64,000 bases of DNA, taken from NCBI RefSeq assembly GCF_004343775.1, contig NZ_PTXL01000001.1, positions 248,001-312,000 of the forward strand. The letters are read 5' to 3'. Shown piece after piece: positions 60,256-64,000 of this stretch. Position 1 is the stretch's first letter, and each line of letters opens with the position of its first letter. Source of the stretch: Burkholderia sp. SRS-46 (GTDB lineage: Bacteria; Pseudomonadota; Gammaproteobacteria; Burkholderiales; Burkholderiaceae). The notes beneath the pieces were generated by a model. The model was given only the letters and a program-made list of their open reading frames with translations, was not told where the DNA came from and searched no databases. The position numbers and the translations under genes are program-made.

Positions 60256-63207
60256 TCACTTGCCCGTCGTCACGGTCGCGGCCGGCGCCGCGCGGCGCTC
60301 GAGCAGGTCGAGCTGCTCGGCGTTGAAGCGCGCATACGCGCGCTGCCAGTCGGACGGTTGCGCAACCGGCATCACCTGCACCGCCGTCACCTTGTACTCG
60401 GGGCAGTTCGTCGCCCAGTCCGAGCTGTCGGTGGTGATCACGTTCGCGCCCGATTCGGGGAAGTGGAACGTCGTGTACACGACGCCCGGCTGCATGCGTT
60501 CGGTCACGAGCGCGCGCAGCACGGTCTGCCCGGCGCGCGATTCGATGCCGACCCAGTCGTCGTTGCGGATCCCGCGGTCCTGCGCGTCGTGCGGATGGAT
60601 CTCGAGGCGGTCCTCCTCGTGCCACCGCACGTTTTCGGTGCGGCGCGTCTGCGCGCCGACGTTGTATTGCGACAGGATGCGGCCCGTCGTCAGGATCAGC
60701 GGATAGCGCTGCGTGACCTTTTCCGGCGTCGGGATGAACTGCGTGATCACGAACCTGCCCTTGCCGCGCACGAACGCGTCGATGTGCATCGTCGGCGTGC
60801 CTTCCGGCGCGTCGTCGTTGCACGGCCACTGGATGCTGCCGAGCGTGTCGAGCTTCGTGTACGACACGCCGGAGAAGGTCGGCGTGAGCCGCGCGATCTC
60901 GTCCATGATTTCCGACGGATGCGCGTAGTCCATCTCGTAGCCGAGCGCATGCGCGAGCATCAGCGTCACTTCCCAGTCGGCATGGCCGGCGAGCGGCGGC
61001 ATCACCTTGCGCACGCGCGAGATGCGGCGCTCGGCGTTCGTGAACGTGCCGTCCTTCTCGAGGAACGACGAGCCGGGCAGGAACACGTGCGCATACTTCG
61101 CCGTCTCGTTCAGGAAGATGTCCTGCACGACGATGCATTCCATCGACGACAGCGCGGCCGCGACGTGCTGCGTGTTCGGGTCCGACTGCACGATGTCCTC
61201 GCCCTGGCAGTACAGCCCCTTGAAGCTGCCGTCGAGTGCCGCGTCGAACATGTTCGGGATGCGCAGGCCCGGCTCGGGCTGCAGCTTCGCGTGCCATGCG
61301 TCCTCGAACAGCGCGCGCACGCTTGGATCGCCGATATGCCGGTAGCCGGGCAGCTCGTGCGGGAACGAGCCCATGTCGCACGAACCCTGCACGTTGTTCT
61401 GGCCGCGCAGCGGATTCACGCCGACGCCTTCGCGGCCGATGTTGCCGGTCGCCATCGCGAGGTTCGCGATGCCCATCACCATCGTCGAGCCTTGCGCATG
61501 CTCGGTCACGCCGAGGCCGTAGTAGATCGCCGCATTGCCGCCCGTCGCGTACAGGCGCGCGGCCGCGCGCACCTGCTCGGCCGGCACGCCGGTCACGTCG
61601 GCGGTGGCTTCCGGAGCATTCTCGGCACGCGCGACGAACTCGCGCCATTGCTCGAACGCGCGCGTCTCGCAGCGCTCGGCGACGAACGCTTCGTTCACGA
61701 GCCCTTCGGTGACGATCACGTGCGCGAGCGCGTTGACCATTGCGACATTGGTGCCGGGGCGCAGCTGCAGGTGATGCGACGCCTTCACGTGCGGGCCGTC
61801 GACGACGTCGATGCGGCGCGGGTCGACGACGACCAGCTTAGCGCCTTCGCGCACGCGGCGCTTCAGCCGCGAGCCGAACACCGGGTGGCCGTCGGTCGGG
61901 TTCGCGCCGATCACGACGATCACGTCGGCCTTGGCGACCGACGCGAAGGTCTGCGTGCCGGCCGATTCGCCGAGCGTCGTCTTCAGGCCATAGCCGGTCG
62001 GCGAGTGGCACACGCGCGCGCAGGTGTCGACGTTGTTGTTGCCGAACGCCGCGCGCACGAGCTTCTGCACGAGATAGGTTTCCTCGTTCGTGCAGCGCGA
62101 CGACGTGATGCCGCCGATCGAATCGCGGCCATACTTCGCCTGCAGCTTGCGGAACTGCGTCGCCGCGTAGGCGATCGCTTCTTCCCAGCTCACCTCGCGC
62201 CACGGATCGGTGATCCGGTCGCGGATCATCGGCTTCGTGATGCGGTCCTTGTGCGTCGCGTAGCCCCACGCGAAGCGGCCCTTCACGCACGCGTGGCCTT
62301 CGTTCGCGAGCCCGTTCTTGTACGGCGTCATGCGGACGACCTGATTGCCCTTCATCTCCGCCGTGAACGCGCAGCCGACGCCGCAGTAGGCGCAGGTCGT
62401 CACGACCGAGTGCTCGGCCTGGCCGAGCTGCACGACCGATTTTTCCTGCAGCGTCGCAGTCGGGCATGCGGCGACGCACGCGCCGCACGACACGCATTCG
62501 GAATCCATGAACGACTCGCTCTCGCCGGCGGCCACGCGCGATTCGAAGCCGCGCGCCGCGATCGTCAGCGCGAACGTGCCTTGCGTTTCCTCGCAGGCGC
62601 GCACGCAGCGGTTGCAGACGATGCACTTCGACGGGTCGTACGTGAAGTATGGATTCGACTCGTCCTTCTGCTCGCGCAGGTGGTTCGCGCCATCGAAGCC
62701 GTAGCGCACCTCGCGCAGCCCGACGACGCCCGCCATGTCCTGCAGTTCGCAGTCGCCGTTGGCGGGGCAGGTCAGGCAGTCGAGCGGGTGGTCGGAGATG
62801 TACAGCTCCATCACGTTGCGGCGCAGTGCCTGCAGCCGGTCGGATTGCGTGCGCACCTTCATGCCTGCTTCGGCGGGCGTCGTGCACGATGCCGGGTAGC
62901 CGCGCCGGCCTTCGATCTCGACGAGGCACAGGCGGCACGAGCCGAACGGTTCGAGCGAATCGGTCGCGCAGAGCTTCGGCACGTTGACGCCGGCTTCGAC
63001 CGCCGCGCGCATCACCGACGTGCCGGCCGGCACCGTCACCGGCTGGCCGTCGATCTCGAGCGTGACGTCGGTATCGGCGTGGCGCCGCGGCGTGCCGTAG
63101 TCGGTGTCGTCGAACGGGTCGCGTGCGCGCGCTTCGGCGGCGCTCTTGCACGCGCACTGGCCGGAGCCGCAGCCGCCCTGACGGGCGTTGATCGGGTCGA
63201 GGGACAT
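60256..63207 (-). CDS. fdsA: NAD-dependent formate dehydrogenase alpha subunit
   Basis: Catalytic Mo-bis-MGD subunit that oxidises formate to CO2, 983 residues. N-terminal [2Fe-2S] domain (C80, C91, C94, C108), a His/Cys cluster site (H140, C144, C147, C153), two [4Fe-4S] motifs (CIVCNRCVRAC from 195 and CVSCGACVAAC from 238), then the fourth (CAYCGVGC from 272) and the Mo region with Cys in DTCARVCHSPTGYG (C396/C400). This domain order equals FdsA of Cupriavidus. It lies 17 bases after fdsB. Confidence 0.96.
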   Translation of the reverse strand: MSLDPINARQGGCGSGQCACKSAAEARARDPFDDTDYGTPRRHADTDVTLEIDGQPVTVPAGTSVMRAAVEAGVNVPKLCATDSLEPFGSCRLCLVEIEGRRGYPASCTTPAEAGMKVRTQSDRLQALRRNVMELYISDHPLDCLTCPANGDCELQDMAGVVGLREVRYGFDGANHLREQKDESNPYFTYDPSKCIVCNRCVRACEETQGTFALTIAARGFESRVAAGESESFMDSECVSCGACVAACPTATLQEKSVVQLGQAEHSVVTTCAYCGVGCAFTAEMKGNQVVRMTPYKNGLANEGHACVKGRFAWGYATHKDRITKPMIRDRITDPWREVSWEEAIAYAATQFRKLQAKYGRDSIGGITSSRCTNEETYLVQKLVRAAFGNNNVDTCARVCHSPTGYGLKTTLGESAGTQTFASVAKADVIVVIGANPTDGHPVFGSRLKRRVREGAKLVVVDPRRIDVVDGPHVKASHHLQLRPGTNVAMVNALAHVIVTEGLVNEAFVAERCETRAFEQWREFVARAENAPEATADVTGVPAEQVRAAARLYATGGNAAIYYGLGVTEHAQGSTMVMGIANLAMATGNIGREGVGVNPLRGQNNVQGSCDMGSFPHELPGYRHIGDPSVRALFEDAWHAKLQPEPGLRIPNMFDAALDGSFKGLYCQGEDIVQSDPNTQHVAAALSSMECIVVQDIFLNETAKYAHVFLPGSSFLEKDGTFTNAERRISRVRKVMPPLAGHADWEVTLMLAHALGYEMDYAHPSEIMDEIARLTPTFSGVSYTKLDTLGSIQWPCNDDAPEGTPTMHIDAFVRGKGRFVITQFIPTPEKVTQRYPLILTTGRILSQYNVGAQTRRTENVRWHEEDRLEIHPHDAQDRGIRNDDWVGIESRAGQTVLRALVTERMQPGVVYTTFHFPESGANVITTDSSDWATNCPEYKVTAVQVMPVAQPSDWQRAYARFNAEQLDLLERRAAPAATVTTGK

Positions 63208-63224
63208 GTGGGGCTCCTTCGTGG

Positions 63225-64000
63225 TCAGGCCGCAGCCTTGGCCGGGCCCGGCGCGGCGTCCTGGCCGGCGGCGAGACCGAAATCTTCGGGAAAGTGATCG
63301 AGCGCGGACAGCACCGGATACGGCGTCATTCCGCCCATTGCGCAGAGCGAGCCGGCGAGCATCGTGTCGCACAGGTCGCGCAGCAGCGTGACCTGGCGTT
63401 CCGACGTGTCGCCTTGGCGGATGCGCGCGATCGTCTCGACGCCGCGCGTGGAGCCGATCCGGCACGGCGTGCATTTGCCGCACGATTCGATCGCGCAGAA
63501 TTTCATCGCGTATTCGGCGAGCTCGGCGAGGTTCGACGTGTCGTCGTGCAGCACGATGCCGCCGTGGCCGACCACCGCGCCGATTGCCGTGTACGCCTCG
63601 TAGTCGAGCGGCACGTCCCACTGATGCTCGGGCAGGTAGGTGCCGAGCGGGCCGCCGACCTGTGCGGCGCGCGCGGGCCGGCCGGTCGCGGTGCCGCCGC
63701 CGAAGTCGAACAGCAGCTCGCGCAGCGTGACGCCGAACGCGAGTTCGACGAGGCCGCCATGGCGGATGTTGCCGGCGAGCTGGAACGGCAGCGTGCCGCG
63801 CGAGCGGCCCATGCCGAAGTCGCGGTAGAACGGGGCGCCGCGCGCGAAGATCACCGGCGCGGTCGCCAGCGTGATCACGTTGTTGATGACGGTCGGCTGG
63901 CCGAACAGCCCGGCGAGCGCCGGCAGCGGCGGCTTCGCGCGCACGACGCCGCGCTTGCCCTCGAGCGATTCGAGCAGCGCGGTTTCCTCGCCGCACACGT
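63225..64000 (-). CDS. fdsB: NAD-dependent formate dehydrogenase beta subunit (5' end outside window)
   Basis: NuoF-like diaphorase subunit that passes electrons to NAD+. The visible 258 residues start at VCGEETALLESLEGKRG and include FGQPTVINNVITLA and the [4Fe-4S] cluster motif in SCGKCTPCRIGSTRG. The C-terminus ends with DHFPEDFGLAAGQDAAPGP. The gene continues beyond base 64000 on the minus strand; gamma and other fds genes probably lie outside. Confidence 0.95.
   Translation of the reverse strand, partial: VCGEETALLESLEGKRGVVRAKPPLPALAGLFGQPTVINNVITLATAPVIFARGAPFYRDFGMGRSRGTLPFQLAGNIRHGGLVELAFGVTLRELLFDFGGGTATGRPARAAQVGGPLGTYLPEHQWDVPLDYEAYTAIGAVVGHGGIVLHDDTSNLAELAEYAMKFCAIESCGKCTPCRIGSTRGVETIARIRQGDTSERQVTLLRDLCDTMLAGSLCAMGGMTPYPVLSALDHFPEDFGLAAGQDAAPGPAKAAA

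Noticed and set aside
60217..63297. 1026-codon plus-strand frame opposite fdsA
   Set aside because: fdsA carries all Fe-S motifs; the plus-strand product is a shadow.

Overview
The window is a high-GC chromosomal segment of a Burkholderia, most likely the Burkholderia cepacia complex. The evidence is the gene order (trxB | ftsK-lolA-rarA-serS, minCDE, rph-rdgB-hemW | yicC-gmk-rpoZ-spoT, fdsBAD) and the strong third-position G/C of the real genes, which creates many long false open frames on the opposite strand. Species assignment is inference from family resemblance only.

Layout. 1-9.4 kb: thioredoxin reductase (partial), DNA translocase FtsK, lipoprotein chaperone LolA, RarA, SerS, a tRNA-Ser(CGA) with its terminator, and a chemoreceptor. 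9.4-20.3 kb: AlkB alkane hydroxylase behind a tandemly duplicated hairpin element, a GNAT acetyltransferase, the Min system, small envelope proteins, a ClC channel, a heptosyltransferase, an MHS-type transporter and a TonB-C-like lipoprotein. 20.4-28.6 kb: tRNA-Ser(UGA), hemW-rdgB-rph facing yicC-gmk-rpoZ-spoT, tRNA-Arg(ACG) and greB. 28.6-34.7 kb: porin, a candidate three-hairpin small RNA whose terminator T-tract was hit by a complete ISL3-family insertion sequence, a cold-shock gene with a long leader, a DnaQ-type exonuclease fused to a GIY-YIG-like domain, and a secreted chorismate mutase. 34.9-39.5 kb: a four-gene operon of a DUF2946 protein, a TonB-dependent receptor, a BNR-repeat protein and a thioredoxin-like protein. 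39.5-50.9 kb: GlsB-like membrane protein, tRNA-Thr(CGT), fbp, pepN, a DUF4136 lipoprotein, a GDT1-type manganese exporter under a yybP-ykoY riboswitch, purine catabolism genes xdhC-add-guaD, and dsbB. 51-64 kb: gntR-amidase, a class-I glutamine amidotransferase-like hydrolase, a DUF2968 protein, a proline/alanine-rich membrane protein, a TPR-glycosyltransferase fusion, an FAD monooxygenase and the NAD-linked molybdenum formate dehydrogenase genes fdsB-fdsA-fdsD.

The most interesting system is the DUF2946/TonB operon. The DUF2946 protein carries a CXXC motif and a C-terminal RAPP motif, the two features reported for CruR, a copper-responsive upstream ORF of Bordetella. If the parallel holds, copper sensing by the nascent peptide controls the downstream receptor and its periplasmic partners. 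Other items worth testing are the sRNA/IS junction, the duplicated hairpin before alkB, and the manganese riboswitch.
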